A DNA stretch of 64,000 bases. It comes from Flavobacterium humi (lineage in GTDB: Bacteria > Bacteroidota > Bacteroidia > Flavobacteriales > Flavobacteriaceae). The DNA is taken from assembly GCF_004745595.1 (NCBI RefSeq), contig NZ_SRLH01000002.1:62001-126000 (forward strand). The letters are read 5' to 3'. The first letter of the stretch is position 1. Every line of letters begins with the position of its first letter. The notes beneath the pieces are model-generated. The model searched no databases. It worked only from the letters and a program-made list of their open reading frames with translations, and was not told the origin of the DNA. Positions 35,821 through 45,305 of this stretch are shown here, one piece after another. The position numbers and the translations under genes are program-made.

Positions 35821-36393
35821 ATGAAAAATTTAAAATCAATTGCATTAGCATTAGTAGTAGCTTTAGGAACGTTGTCAGCTACAGCGCAAACCAGTAAGAA
35901 AGTAGATGTTGCACAAAGCAAAATCAACTGGGTTGGTAAAAAAATGACAGGACAGCACTCGGGAACCATCAACCTAAAAGAAGGAAATTTAATCTTCAAC
36001 GGGAAAAAATTAGCCGGTGGTAACTTTACTGTCGATATGACTTCCATCAATACTACTGATTTAAAAGCCGGTGAAGGAAAAGAAAAATTGGACGGACACT
36101 TGAAAGCGGACGATTTCTTCGGTGTTGAAGCTAATCCTACTGCAACTTTAGTATTCAAATCTATCGGTGTAAAAGCAAAAAACGTATATACTGTAAATGC
36201 TGACCTTACTATCAAAGGAATTACAAAACCGATTACATTCGATATCACGGTTAACAAAAACGATGCTACGGCAAAATTATCTGTAGACAGAACTAAATAC
36301 GATATCAAATACGGATCAGGAAGCTTTTTCGAAGGCTTGGGAGACAAAGCGATTTCAGACAACTTTGACTTGGTTGTGAACTTGAAATTCTAA
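35821..36393 (+). CDS. YceI-family exported lipid-binding protein
   Basis: 190 residues with a signal peptide (ALALVVALGTLSATAQ). The mature part is a YceI beta-barrel: SKINWVGKKMTGQHSGTINLKEG at the start, the core DGHLKADDFFGVEANPTATLVFKS, and LTIKGITKPITFDITVN. YceI proteins bind isoprenoid-like molecules in the periplasm. It is the last gene of the marR group and is followed by a terminator. Confidence 0.92.
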   Translation: MKNLKSIALALVVALGTLSATAQTSKKVDVAQSKINWVGKKMTGQHSGTINLKEGNLIFNGKKLAGGNFTVDMTSINTTDLKAGEGKEKLDGHLKADDFFGVEANPTATLVFKSIGVKAKNVYTVNADLTIKGITKPITFDITVNKNDATAKLSVDRTKYDIKYGSGSFFEGLGDKAISDNFDLVVNLKF

Positions 36394-36407
36394 TCCAGAA
36401 ACCTATT

Positions 36408-36438
36408 TTTAAAAGCCGCCCATTGAGGTGGCTTTTTT
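36408..36438 (+). terminator. Terminator after yceI
   Basis: Stem AAAGCCGCC (36412-36420) / GGTGGCTTT (36427-36435), one G-U pair, T run. Confidence 0.8.
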
Positions 36439-36538
36439 TATGGGCTGCAGTTACCAAATGGTTAATAATTTCATTTATAGTGATTTAAATATATTTTTGT
36501 ATTATTTTTACTACAATATTAATTTTAACCATTTCAAT

Positions 36539-37483
36539 ATGAAAACAAGAACAGTAACCTTCTGCAAGTTGCTTTTGGCAGCATTAGTGCTCACTTTCAA
36601 CAGTTGTCAGGACGACAGCGCAGACACATTCCGTGGCAACACAACCGAAAAATTATCATTCGATGGTTTGAAAAAAGAACTGATCCAGCCTACATCACAG
36701 GATTTGCCGCAAAAAGTCCAGGAACAGCTTGCTCTTTCCAAAGCAAACCTTGCCGCAAACCTCAACAACGGCTTGCAAATTACACAGGTAAGCGTTTTGG
36801 GGAAACTTTCTTCCGAAAAAAGCCTTCTTATGGCTCAAAACCTGGTATCAGCCCCGGAAAGCGCGATTGCTTCGGGAAATATCAAAAATCCTGCTTCGGT
36901 AATTATCGGAAAAATGCAAAATGTGCAAACGGGAAAAGAATTATCTTCCACGCAAAACAACCTGAAAGCTCTTGCCACTCATGATATAAAGGCCGGAGAC
37001 GATGTCCTTCAGATCACATGGAACCATAAAGGGCAACAATTGACCACTTTGTGTTTTTATACAAACGAAGGCATCATCTGGGACAATATCCTTGGCGGAT
37101 TAGTTATGATGGATGCCAATGGAACGATACAAACTTCAGACAATACTTCAAAAGTAGCTTCAAGATGGTACAAGCAATGGTGGACAGCAGATTGGATCTG
37201 GGGTTCGCAGCGAGGCGAAATAGGCTACCAGATTACGATATACTATTCCGGTTCGACCGTTTCCAATACAGATGTGAATGATTGGGGAAATATGTCATTG
37301 GGTTCTGCCAGAAGCGAAAGCAAAATAACAAAAAACACCGGAAGCTACGGCCAGTGCAGGTATGCACTTGGTTTGTGTACGCCAACCGGATCTTTAAGTT
37401 TTAGCTATTCTTCGTTTTCAGTATCGTTTTCCGGCCTGGGGAGCAATATCGTGAGCAACGGCTATAAATCTCTTTATCCTTGA
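36539..37483 (+). CDS. Lipoprotein of unknown function
   Basis: 314 residues from the ATG at 36539; the signal ends VLTFNSC (Cys21), a lipobox-like motif followed by acidic residues (QDDSAD). The longer frame from 36428 places 37 low-complexity residues ahead of the signal peptide and covers a promoter-like TATTTTTG (36492-36499). The N-terminal half is helical and rich in Gln, Ala and Ser; the C-terminal half has aromatic-rich stretches (SRWYKQWWTADWIWGSQRGEIGY) and ends in serine/tyrosine-rich beta segments. I do not recognise the family. Single-gene transcript with a terminator behind it. Confidence 0.78.
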   Translation: MKTRTVTFCKLLLAALVLTFNSCQDDSADTFRGNTTEKLSFDGLKKELIQPTSQDLPQKVQEQLALSKANLAANLNNGLQITQVSVLGKLSSEKSLLMAQNLVSAPESAIASGNIKNPASVIIGKMQNVQTGKELSSTQNNLKALATHDIKAGDDVLQITWNHKGQQLTTLCFYTNEGIIWDNILGGLVMMDANGTIQTSDNTSKVASRWYKQWWTADWIWGSQRGEIGYQITIYYSGSTVSNTDVNDWGNMSLGSARSESKITKNTGSYGQCRYALGLCTPTGSLSFSYSSFSVSFSGLGSNIVSNGYKSLYP

Positions 37484-37503
37484 TTTGGATGAATTATGAA
37501 AAC

Positions 37504-37535
37504 AAAACTCCTTGGCAAGAACCAAGGAGTTTTTT
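37504..37535. terminator. Bidirectional terminator ending the sulfur operon
   Basis: Stem AAAACTCCTTGG (37504-37515) / CCAAGGAGTTTT (37522-37533) with T run; serves the lipoprotein gene and the long cys operon that converges on it. Confidence 0.92.
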
Positions 37536-37539
37536 ATTT

Positions 37540-38994
37540 TCAGAATACTTTAAACAACATCCGGATACTGAATACGATAACCAGGAAAGCAACCAAAAGC
37601 ACCGCTGTTTTATGCGGAAGCTTACCGGCTAGTTTTGCTGCCAATGGTGCTGCGAGCGACCCTCCGGCAATCAATCCCAGGACAATATACCAATTACTGA
37701 CTCCCAAAGAAGCAAAAAAAGTAATGGAAGCCGCCAAGGTTACAAAAAATTCTGCCAGGCTTACCGTCCCGATGACATAGCTTGACTTTCTTCCTTTTGC
37801 CAAAAGCGTCGAGGTTACGATTGGGCCCCAGCCTCCTCCACCGAAAGCATCCAAAAGCCCTCCCGAAAACCCTAATATCCCGGTGTTTTTTATTTTCTTT
37901 TTTTCAATTTTTTTCCGAAAAGCGATACTAACCAGGCGGATACCGATAATCATCGTATAAGTGGCCAGGACAGCATACGTAATTGTTTCGTATTTGTTCC
38001 CTAAATAAATCAGCAGCAAGGCGCCCAAAACAGCTCCTATAACACCGGGAATGGCCAGCCAGAGCAACAACTTCTTATTTACATTTCCGAATTTATAATG
38101 CGAAAAACCGCTGATCCCGCTGGAAAACATTTCTGCAGTATGGATGCTTCCGCTGATGGCCGGCAATTTTATCCCAAAAAGCATCATGCTCGTCGCGCAG
38201 GTCACTCCATATCCCAAACCAACCGCTCCGTCTACCAATTGGGCAAAAAAACCAACCAGTACCATGCCGTAAAAAGCAGGCGGGATTTCCCTGGCGTATC
38301 CTGCCAGGTCCTGTACGGAAACAATCGAAGACAAGCCATACCCGAAAAAAACAGCTAAAAAAACAGCCGCGATTTCAAAAGCCAGCCTTTTATATTTCTT
38401 CGCTTCTTTTTTAGGATTGTTGCGTTGCAAAAGCAAGGCAGTCGCTTCATTAAGAGAGCTTACCTTGGTTTGGATGTCCCCTTTGTGCTGTTCCCTGAAC
38501 GTATTCAGGTTTTCAATGCTTTGATTGATGGTATCAGGAATGGCTTCTTCAAAATGCTCCCGTAAGCGTCTTGCCAAAACCGGGGACTTACCATTGGTCG
38601 AAATTGCAATTTTAAGATGGCCCTTATTCACAATGGAACCCAGGTAAAAATCGCATAAATCAGGCTGGTCGGCAGCATTTACCAAAATTCCTTCCAGATT
38701 GGCTTTTTCCTTGATTTCTCTGTTTAATAGGGCATTTTCGGTAGCGATTATGATAAAATCGATGGCATCCAGGTCATTGTGCCTATAAGAACGTTCCTCC
38801 CATTCCACGTGAGGGCTTTTGTGCAGCAATTGCCGAAGGTCGCCGCAAATTTCTTTTGCAATGATCTTGATGGCTACCAAAGGGTTCTGCCGCAATAATG
38901 TTTCCGTTTTTTCCAAACCCACTTTTCCGCCCCCGACAATTAGAAATCGGGCCGATTCGGTTTTTAGGAATATCGGGAATAATGTATTTTCCAT
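37540..38994 (-). CDS. Fusion: siroheme synthase (dehydrogenase/chelatase) and TauE/SafE permease
   Basis: 484 residues, two parts. Residues 1 to about 200 are the N-terminal half of CysG (as in Met8p): FLIVGGGKVG (NAD-binding, 18-26), NAADQPDLCDFYLGSIV and ISTNGKSPVLARRLREHFEE (chelatase-associated region). They should oxidise precorrin-2 and insert iron to make siroheme. Residues from about 205 to the end contain eight to nine hydrophobic segments of the TauE/SafE (TSUP) family, which exports sulfite or related anions. The methyltransferase step is encoded separately (cobA, same operon). Last gene of the operon, 2 bases after the receptor gene. The fused permease may move sulfite, sulfate or another sulfur anion; direction is not known. 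Confidence 0.9.
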   Translation of the reverse strand: MENTLFPIFLKTESARFLIVGGGKVGLEKTETLLRQNPLVAIKIIAKEICGDLRQLLHKSPHVEWEERSYRHNDLDAIDFIIIATENALLNREIKEKANLEGILVNAADQPDLCDFYLGSIVNKGHLKIAISTNGKSPVLARRLREHFEEAIPDTINQSIENLNTFREQHKGDIQTKVSSLNEATALLLQRNNPKKEAKKYKRLAFEIAAVFLAVFFGYGLSSIVSVQDLAGYAREIPPAFYGMVLVGFFAQLVDGAVGLGYGVTCATSMMLFGIKLPAISGSIHTAEMFSSGISGFSHYKFGNVNKKLLLWLAIPGVIGAVLGALLLIYLGNKYETITYAVLATYTMIIGIRLVSIAFRKKIEKKKIKNTGILGFSGGLLDAFGGGGWGPIVTSTLLAKGRKSSYVIGTVSLAEFFVTLAASITFFASLGVSNWYIVLGLIAGGSLAAPLAAKLAGKLPHKTAVLLVAFLVIVFSIRMLFKVF

Positions 38995-38996
38995 GG

Positions 38997-41879
38997 TTAT
39001 TGTTTTTTCTGCTCCTGGCCCAGGTCAAACGTGACTGCTAAATAATACAATCCGCCAATAGTAGGCCCTGCGGCATATTGGTAATAGTTATGGTTTAAAA
39101 GATTTGTCCCTCCGATTTTCAGGTTGGTGTAAAAAGCCGGGAATTTTACGTTCACTTGTGCATCAGCCGTAAAATAAGCCGGAATGTCGCCATTGGCCAG
39201 CGTACTTTCCCATAAGAAGCTATCCTGCCAGCGTCCCACAATATTAAAACCGACATTTTTAACAATCTCGCGGTTGCCCAATGTGATATTGGTTACCCAT
39301 TTCGGTGTGTTGAAAGCGGTAATGAAAATATCCGATTTGTTATTGTTGATCAGGTCATTGAAACTCACATTGGCACCAATAGTATATTTTTCAAAAAAGC
39401 CGTACTTGATCCCGAAAGTCGATCCGTAACTTTTATTGGTATTGATACTGTTGGTAAAAACCCTGTACCTGTCCTGTTTGTTCCGTGTAAGCATGTCTAG
39501 TACCGAAGCATCCGTCCCAACTTTGCCTGTTTTGGGAACAGCTACTTCCACTTGCCCTAAAAACCCGTCATACACATTCAGGTAAGCGTCCCAATCTATG
39601 GAAATGGAATTGTTCGACAAGATGCTTTTATAACCGATTTCAAAGGAATTGATCCTTTCCGGTTTCATTTGAGGCAAATTAGCAACAACCAGCACATTAC
39701 GATTATTCAAAGCGGCCTGGTTTTGAGGAATTCCGGCATCGACTGCAGCATTTACTGCAGCTGTAAATTGATCGATTGAAGTTAGCGTATAGGAATTCTC
39801 CAAAAAACCAATCCCTTCATTCACCCTAGGCAAACCGCCCACCCTGCGCACATTTCCGTTATTTACAAATGATAAAGCTTCAAACAAGGATGGGAAACGG
39901 TAACCGTTTTGGTACGAAATCCTGAAATTATGGTTCTCTGCCGGGCTGTACACCAAAGCGATCCTCGGGTTTAACTTGGCTTCAAATTCCGGGTTTCGGT
40001 CAATTCGCAAAGACGCATTTATTTTCAGTTTATCGTTAAAAATCTTTTTGGTGGCCTGGGCAAACCCTCCATATTTTTCATATTTCTGGTTTTCACCGAA
40101 AGAACCGTCAGGAAGAGCACTATTGCGCTCGGCAATCGGCCTTGAAAAATCAACAAAGTTGTTCCCGTCCGGGATGACCGAATACAATCGGTAATCAAAA
40201 CCGACCAATAAGTCAAAATATTTTACATATTGTGTCAGGTTGTATTGGGAATCGAAATGGTACATCGTTGATTTTTGCTTCAGCCACGCACCTCCTGTAG
40301 AAGGAGCACCTGCTACGCCTCCGTTGGCATGGTCCCAATTGTTGATCCCGATGATTGTATTCTTTAAGGCTTCGAATTCGGGTGTGCCGGGTTCCGCCCT
40401 GCCCTGGTCTGCCTGGGTTCTTGCATTTTCAAAAGCTTCCGCTAAAGGAATTCCGTTGTTGATTCCTGTTTGAAGCGCATTCTGAAATACTGTTTTCCAG
40501 TCATTGTTGGACGCATGGGTCAAATCCAGGTTATCGGCCAACGGCTTTAAATTATAGGATTTCCCGATGTTTTCTATGGAAGAATACGCTTTTATCAGGA
40601 AATCTTTTCCTTTTAATTCCAATTTATGGTTTTGGACCGTCGCGTCTTCCAGCCTTATTTTATTACCACGCTGAAACGTACCGTCCATCAAGCCATAACG
40701 GTAAACATAGGATAATTCGATATTGTCCTTTATTTTATAGTAAGCACCGGCGTCAAACTTGACATTGCTTATTTCCGGAGTAACCAATTCTTTCTCCAAA
40801 TACCCGGTCTTGGAGACGTTGAATGTTTTTTGTGTTCCATTAATGGTTGCTTTGACTGCTACCCTGTTATTTCGTTCGTCTCCGTAATTGTTCCACAAAT
40901 CCGCGGCGGGATTGGCTTCACCTGACAATTCCTCATAATTAGGGTTGGCGGTTTTTAAATAAGCAGGATTTTGATCTGTCAGGTTATTCGAAATCCAATC
41001 GGTTCCCTTCAGGTAAGAAGCATTGACCTTAAACGCCAGCTTGTTATTGAAGGCTTTGGCGTACCGCAGGGCAACTTCGCTCAGGTAAGAAGGGTCGTGT
41101 TCTTTCCCATCAATATGGTTAAGCCCTGTTCTTTGGTAAATGCTTAATCCCTGGTACTGAAACGGGCTTTTGGTCTGCAAACTGGCCAAACCGTTGATGG
41201 CATTCATTCCGTATAATGCCGAAGCAGCTCCCGGGGTGATTTCAATGCTTTGAATATCCAGTTCCGTAGGCCCGATGGCATTTCCTAGCGGTACCCCTAA
41301 AGTTGCCGCCTGCACATCGACACCATCAACCAATTGCATGAAACGGAAATTATTGGGTACGTTAAACCCTCTGGAATTAGGCACTTTAAGCGTTAAACTT
41401 GACGTTAGCAGCTGCACTCCTTTTATATTGTCCAAGGATTCGTAAAAAGTAGGCGCAGGGCTTTCCTTGATGGCTTTGATGTCTATTTTTTCGATAGACA
41501 CCGGGGATTGCAGCCATTTTTCCTGGACCCGTGAAGCGGAAATCACCACTTCGCTCAGTAAGGTATTGTCAGTATTCAATTCGATGGAAATCTTATTGTC
41601 GAGGGATACGACTTCAAACTCTTTCGGTTGAAACCCTACACTTGTAAAAACCAAAGTGAATGGAAACCTGATTTTTGATTTGATCTGGAATTCCCCTTTT
41701 TCATTCGTTATTTCCGCAATTTTAGAATCTTTGATTAAAACCGTTACGCCCGGCAATGGTTCGTGCAGGTCCTTATCGTGTACTATTCCGGTAACCTGGA
41801 TGATCTGGTCCTGGGCAGTTGTCCTTTGGTGGACAAAAAACAGGAAGAATAAGAGTATTGTCGTATTTATTTTTTTCAT
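38997..41879 (-). CDS. TonB-dependent receptor of the sulfur operon
   Basis: 960 residues: signal peptide (to about residue 22, QRTTAQD), a carboxypeptidase-regulatory-like domain (about 28-110, VTGIVHDKDLHEPLPGVTVLIKD), a plug domain (about 115-245, VVISASRVQEKWLQSPVSIEKI and SALYGMNAINGLASL), and a 22-strand-type barrel to the C-terminal FDLGQEQKKQ region. Its position between cysI and the siroheme/TSUP gene, with gaps of 21 and 2 bases, ties it to sulfur supply, so it probably imports a sulfur-containing compound across the outer membrane. The ligand cannot be read from sequence. No SusD-like partner follows, which separates it from polysaccharide systems. Confidence 0.87.
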   Translation of the reverse strand: MKKINTTILLFFLFFVHQRTTAQDQIIQVTGIVHDKDLHEPLPGVTVLIKDSKIAEITNEKGEFQIKSKIRFPFTLVFTSVGFQPKEFEVVSLDNKISIELNTDNTLLSEVVISASRVQEKWLQSPVSIEKIDIKAIKESPAPTFYESLDNIKGVQLLTSSLTLKVPNSRGFNVPNNFRFMQLVDGVDVQAATLGVPLGNAIGPTELDIQSIEITPGAASALYGMNAINGLASLQTKSPFQYQGLSIYQRTGLNHIDGKEHDPSYLSEVALRYAKAFNNKLAFKVNASYLKGTDWISNNLTDQNPAYLKTANPNYEELSGEANPAADLWNNYGDERNNRVAVKATINGTQKTFNVSKTGYLEKELVTPEISNVKFDAGAYYKIKDNIELSYVYRYGLMDGTFQRGNKIRLEDATVQNHKLELKGKDFLIKAYSSIENIGKSYNLKPLADNLDLTHASNNDWKTVFQNALQTGINNGIPLAEAFENARTQADQGRAEPGTPEFEALKNTIIGINNWDHANGGVAGAPSTGGAWLKQKSTMYHFDSQYNLTQYVKYFDLLVGFDYRLYSVIPDGNNFVDFSRPIAERNSALPDGSFGENQKYEKYGGFAQATKKIFNDKLKINASLRIDRNPEFEAKLNPRIALVYSPAENHNFRISYQNGYRFPSLFEALSFVNNGNVRRVGGLPRVNEGIGFLENSYTLTSIDQFTAAVNAAVDAGIPQNQAALNNRNVLVVANLPQMKPERINSFEIGYKSILSNNSISIDWDAYLNVYDGFLGQVEVAVPKTGKVGTDASVLDMLTRNKQDRYRVFTNSINTNKSYGSTFGIKYGFFEKYTIGANVSFNDLINNNKSDIFITAFNTPKWVTNITLGNREIVKNVGFNIVGRWQDSFLWESTLANGDIPAYFTADAQVNVKFPAFYTNLKIGGTNLLNHNYYQYAAGPTIGGLYYLAVTFDLGQEQKKQ

Positions 41880-41900
41880 TTCGATTGTGCATTTGTATTT

Positions 41901-43544
41901 TTAATTGAAGAATTTCCTGAAACTGAAATCCCCAAAGGTTTCGTTTTCAGCCCGTTCTTTGGTATATTGTTCCAAAAGGGTATCTACTTCACTGAGGATT
42001 TGAGATTCCGTTTGTTTCTCTTTGTATAATTTGTTCAGCCTTTCGCCAAAACGATCACCGCCTAGCATAAAATTATACTGTCCCGGGCCAGTGCCTATAA
42101 ACCCGAGTTCGGCTACATAAGGGCGCCCACAGCCGTTAGGGCAGCCTGTCATCCGGATGGAAATGGCATCGTCCTGCAAGCTGTATTTTTCCAGGATTGG
42201 TTCGATTTTGGTCACCAGTTCGGGCAGGTAGCGCTGTGCTTCGGCCAAAGCCAAAGGACACGTAGGCAACGCCACACAAGCCATGGAACTCTTGCGCAAT
42301 TGGCTGTCGTTTTTGGCTATTTCATGTTTGTGGAGCAATGCATCTGCTTTGGCTTTATCCTTATCTTCAATTTCCCCTAAAATCAGGTTTTGGTTGCCGG
42401 AAAAGATAAAATTGGAAATCTTCAATTGTGCCAGTTCGTATAAAAATTGCTTTTGGTACGGTTTTACGACGCCATGTTCCACAAAAAGGGTGTAAAACCA
42501 TTTCCCGGCGTGGTTTTGTTCCCATCCGAAACGGTCGTTCCTTTCGGTAAAAGTGAAAGGTTGTTCCGGCAGCAAATCAAATCCGATGCGGTTTTCGAGT
42601 TCTTTTTTGAAACCTTCTACCGTTAATTTATCGACCGTATATTTCATCCTGGACAATTTCCGGTCCACGCGGTTCCCAAAATCCCTTTGTATGGTTAAAA
42701 TTTCATACACTGCTTTTAAGGTCTTCTCTTCCGAATCGGTAAAACCGATAATAGACCCCAAACGGGCATAGGTGTTTGGATTACCGTGAGTGGTTGCCAA
42801 CCCGCCGCCAACAGCGATATTAAAGCCTTTGAGCTGATTATTTTCAACAATGGCAATCAACCCGATATCATTGGTAAAAACATCCACATCGTTAGAAGGA
42901 GGGATCGCAATGGCAATCTTGAATTTCCTTGGCAGGTAACGGTCCTGGTACAAAGGATCGGCTTCTGAGGAACGCTCGTAGATTTTTTCACCATCTACAA
43001 AAACTTCATAATACGATTGTGTTTTAGGCAAAAGCAATGTAGAAATCTTATCGGCATATTGATAAATTTCCTGGTGCAGCGGGGAGATTTGAGGATGGGA
43101 ACTCACAATCACGTTACGGTTTACGTCTCCGCAGGCAGCAATCGAATCCAGTTTTGCCGTATTGAACGCCTGGATCGTCGGGCGCAACTGATGCTTCAGC
43201 AGGCCGTGCAGCTGTACTGTCTGGCGTGTTGTGATTTTTAGTGTTCCGGTTCCGTATTCTTCGGAAATATCATGTGTGGCAAGCCATTGGTCTGCGTTAA
43301 TCACACCGCCTGGAATGCGCAGCCGGATCATGAAGGAGTACAGTTTGTCTAATTTTTTTTCGGCGCGTTCTACCCTTCTATCCCGGTCATCCTGAACATA
43401 CATCCCATGGAATTTTACCAGTGTTTCGTCATCCGGGCGTACATTCCCGGTATGGTTATCAAGATCTATACTTTCTTTTAAGGTCCCTCTTAAGCCGTCG
43501 CTTTGCGTTTTTATAGCTTCTATAGGTGATAATTTTTCGCTCAT
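41901..43544 (-). CDS. cysI: Sulfite reductase hemoprotein (siroheme) subunit
   Basis: 547 residues, nitrite/sulfite reductase hemoprotein with the [4Fe-4S]/siroheme cysteines in two motifs: ACVALPTCPLAL (Cys423, Cys429) and MTGCPNGCGRP (Cys468, Cys472). Reduces sulfite to sulfide with six electrons from the flavoprotein encoded by the upstream cysJ gene. E. coli CysI is about 570 residues. A nitrite reductase is possible by family alone, but the operon context and a neighbouring CysJ make sulfite the substrate. Confidence 0.93.
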   Translation of the reverse strand: MSEKLSPIEAIKTQSDGLRGTLKESIDLDNHTGNVRPDDETLVKFHGMYVQDDRDRRVERAEKKLDKLYSFMIRLRIPGGVINADQWLATHDISEEYGTGTLKITTRQTVQLHGLLKHQLRPTIQAFNTAKLDSIAACGDVNRNVIVSSHPQISPLHQEIYQYADKISTLLLPKTQSYYEVFVDGEKIYERSSEADPLYQDRYLPRKFKIAIAIPPSNDVDVFTNDIGLIAIVENNQLKGFNIAVGGGLATTHGNPNTYARLGSIIGFTDSEEKTLKAVYEILTIQRDFGNRVDRKLSRMKYTVDKLTVEGFKKELENRIGFDLLPEQPFTFTERNDRFGWEQNHAGKWFYTLFVEHGVVKPYQKQFLYELAQLKISNFIFSGNQNLILGEIEDKDKAKADALLHKHEIAKNDSQLRKSSMACVALPTCPLALAEAQRYLPELVTKIEPILEKYSLQDDAISIRMTGCPNGCGRPYVAELGFIGTGPGQYNFMLGGDRFGERLNKLYKEKQTESQILSEVDTLLEQYTKERAENETFGDFSFRKFFN

Positions 43545-43586
43545 TTTGCTTTGTTTTATTTGTGAATAACCTTTAAGGCTCCATAT

Positions 43587-43635
43587 ACCACGTTATAGGA
43601 CGTGGTATTTGACGTTCCGGACGTGGTCGACCACG
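43587..43635. repeat. Overlapping inverted repeats between cysJ and cysI
   Basis: ACCACGT (43587-43593) / ACGTGGT (43600-43606) forms one hairpin. A second ACGTGGT at 43621-43627 begins the perfect palindrome CGTGGTCGACCACG (43622-43635). Because the arm ACGTGGT occurs twice, alternative foldings are possible. No T tract follows. Confidence 0.8.
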
Positions 43636-43646
43636 GTTTGGCGTTT

Positions 43647-45305
43647 TTAATACACGTCTTTCTGATAGCGGCCTTCCGCTTCTAAGGCATCCAGATATTC
43701 TTTGGCTCCGGCCGCACTTGTCTTTTTCCCGGTTTCGATAATTTCCAACAGCGCTTTTTCAACATCGGCGCTCATGGGGTTCTTTTGCCCGCAAACATAG
43801 AGGTAGGCTCCGTCTTCAATCCATTGGTACAATTCCTTTGCATTTTTTTTCAACCGGTCCTGGACATATATTTTTTCTTTCTGGTCACGGGAGAAAGCCG
43901 TATCCAGTTTGGTCAAAACCCCTGTGGAAAGCCATTCCTGTATTTCGGTTTGGTAATAGAAATCGGAAACAAAATGCTGCTCCCCGAAAACCAGCCAGTT
44001 TTTCCCTTCGGCTCCGGTAGCATCACGATGGGCCAAAAAACTCCTGAAAGGCGCAATCCCCGTTCCAGGGCCAATCATGATAATGGGCGCATCGGCTTCC
44101 GGCAATTTAAAATGCTGGTTTTTGTGAATGTAAAATTCAATCTCGCCATCCTTTGGAAAATCAGCCAGGAACTGGGAACACAAACCCGTTTTGCGCGTTC
44201 CGTTTACGGTAAATGTGCTTAAGGTAACGGTAGCATGCACCTGTTCTTCATGGGCTTCCAAGGCAGAAGATATAGAATACAGCCTGGGCGCAATAGGATG
44301 AAGCACTTCCGAAACTGCTGCTGCGGTAAGGCTTTCCGGCTTTTTGTATTTTTGGAGAAGATCTGCCAAATCTGCTTTTTCTTCGGTTATTTCCGTTTGA
44401 AACAATTGCGATAAAGCTTCGAGAGATTTTTTGCCCAATCCTCTGATATTTTTACCTGAAAATAGTGCTGCGTTTGCTCCTGCTTCGAAAAAAGAAAGGA
44501 TTTGTGTAATTTCCTCTTCTTTGTTTTTGGGGTAAAAACCAATCGCGTCTCCCGGTTCATAGACCAGCGTATCATCAGCCGTAATTTCGATATGGTGCGT
44601 TTCCTTGTTCGAACCTTTGTCGTTCAGGATTACTTTTTGGGTAACAATCCCTGTATAGGTTTTCTTCCCTGAAACTGTTTTTTCAGGCGTTTTCTGTACA
44701 AGGGGTGCTTCTGTCGCGGCACTTTGGAGCGTGGCCAAAATGGCATCGAACCAATTTTCGGCCGTAGGACCGTAATCAACATCCGCTTTTTGGAAAGCCA
44801 CAATCCTTTGGCCTCCCAAACGGGTCAATTGCTCGTCTATGGCTTCGCCGGCACGGCAAAACAAAGGATAGGACGAATCGCCCAAGCCCAGGACAGCAAA
44901 CTTGGTTTTAGACAAATCTGCAGAAGAATTGCTCAGGTTATCGAAGAATTTTATGGCGTTTTGAGGAGGATCGCCCTCGCCTTGGGTACTCATGATGATG
45001 ATAAGCAATTCTTCCTTATCCAGCTTTTCGATAGGATATTGGAAAGCGTCCAGCACTTTTGACTGGATTTTGTTTTTCTTCAGCAATGCCTGCAACTGGG
45101 TGGCCAGTTTTTTGGAATTCCCGGTTTCGGTACCATAAACAATGGTGGGTTTTATGGTCACTGTTGCGATGGGTGCTTCCAAGGCAGGCTGTGTTTCGTG
45201 ATGTGTTAAAATCCCGGCCAAATAGCCTTTGGTCCAGATAATTTCATCGCGGGAATACTGCCTGACCAGGTCTTTCAATAGTGTTAATTTGTTTTCAGCT
45301 AGCAT
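43647..45305 (-). CDS. cysJ: Sulfite reductase flavoprotein subunit
   Basis: 552 residues: a flavodoxin-like FMN domain (about 50-200; VYGTETGNSKKLA, STQGEGDPPQNA), a FAD-binding domain with RLYSISSALEAHE and GLCSQFLADF, and a NADPH-binding domain with MIGPGTGIAPFRSFLAHR and YVCGQKNPMSADVEKAL. Passes electrons from NADPH through FAD and FMN to CysI. Slightly shorter than E. coli CysJ (599). The start overlaps the end of cobA by 11 bases, so the two are translationally linked. Confidence 0.94.
   Translation of the reverse strand: MLAENKLTLLKDLVRQYSRDEIIWTKGYLAGILTHHETQPALEAPIATVTIKPTIVYGTETGNSKKLATQLQALLKKNKIQSKVLDAFQYPIEKLDKEELLIIIMSTQGEGDPPQNAIKFFDNLSNSSADLSKTKFAVLGLGDSSYPLFCRAGEAIDEQLTRLGGQRIVAFQKADVDYGPTAENWFDAILATLQSAATEAPLVQKTPEKTVSGKKTYTGIVTQKVILNDKGSNKETHHIEITADDTLVYEPGDAIGFYPKNKEEEITQILSFFEAGANAALFSGKNIRGLGKKSLEALSQLFQTEITEEKADLADLLQKYKKPESLTAAAVSEVLHPIAPRLYSISSALEAHEEQVHATVTLSTFTVNGTRKTGLCSQFLADFPKDGEIEFYIHKNQHFKLPEADAPIIMIGPGTGIAPFRSFLAHRDATGAEGKNWLVFGEQHFVSDFYYQTEIQEWLSTGVLTKLDTAFSRDQKEKIYVQDRLKKNAKELYQWIEDGAYLYVCGQKNPMSADVEKALLEIIETGKKTSAAGAKEYLDALEAEGRYQKDVY

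Noticed and set aside
37496..37780. 94-codon ORF on the plus strand
   Set aside because: It begins at the shared terminator and lies antisense to the siroheme/permease fusion gene; its composition is that of a shadow frame.
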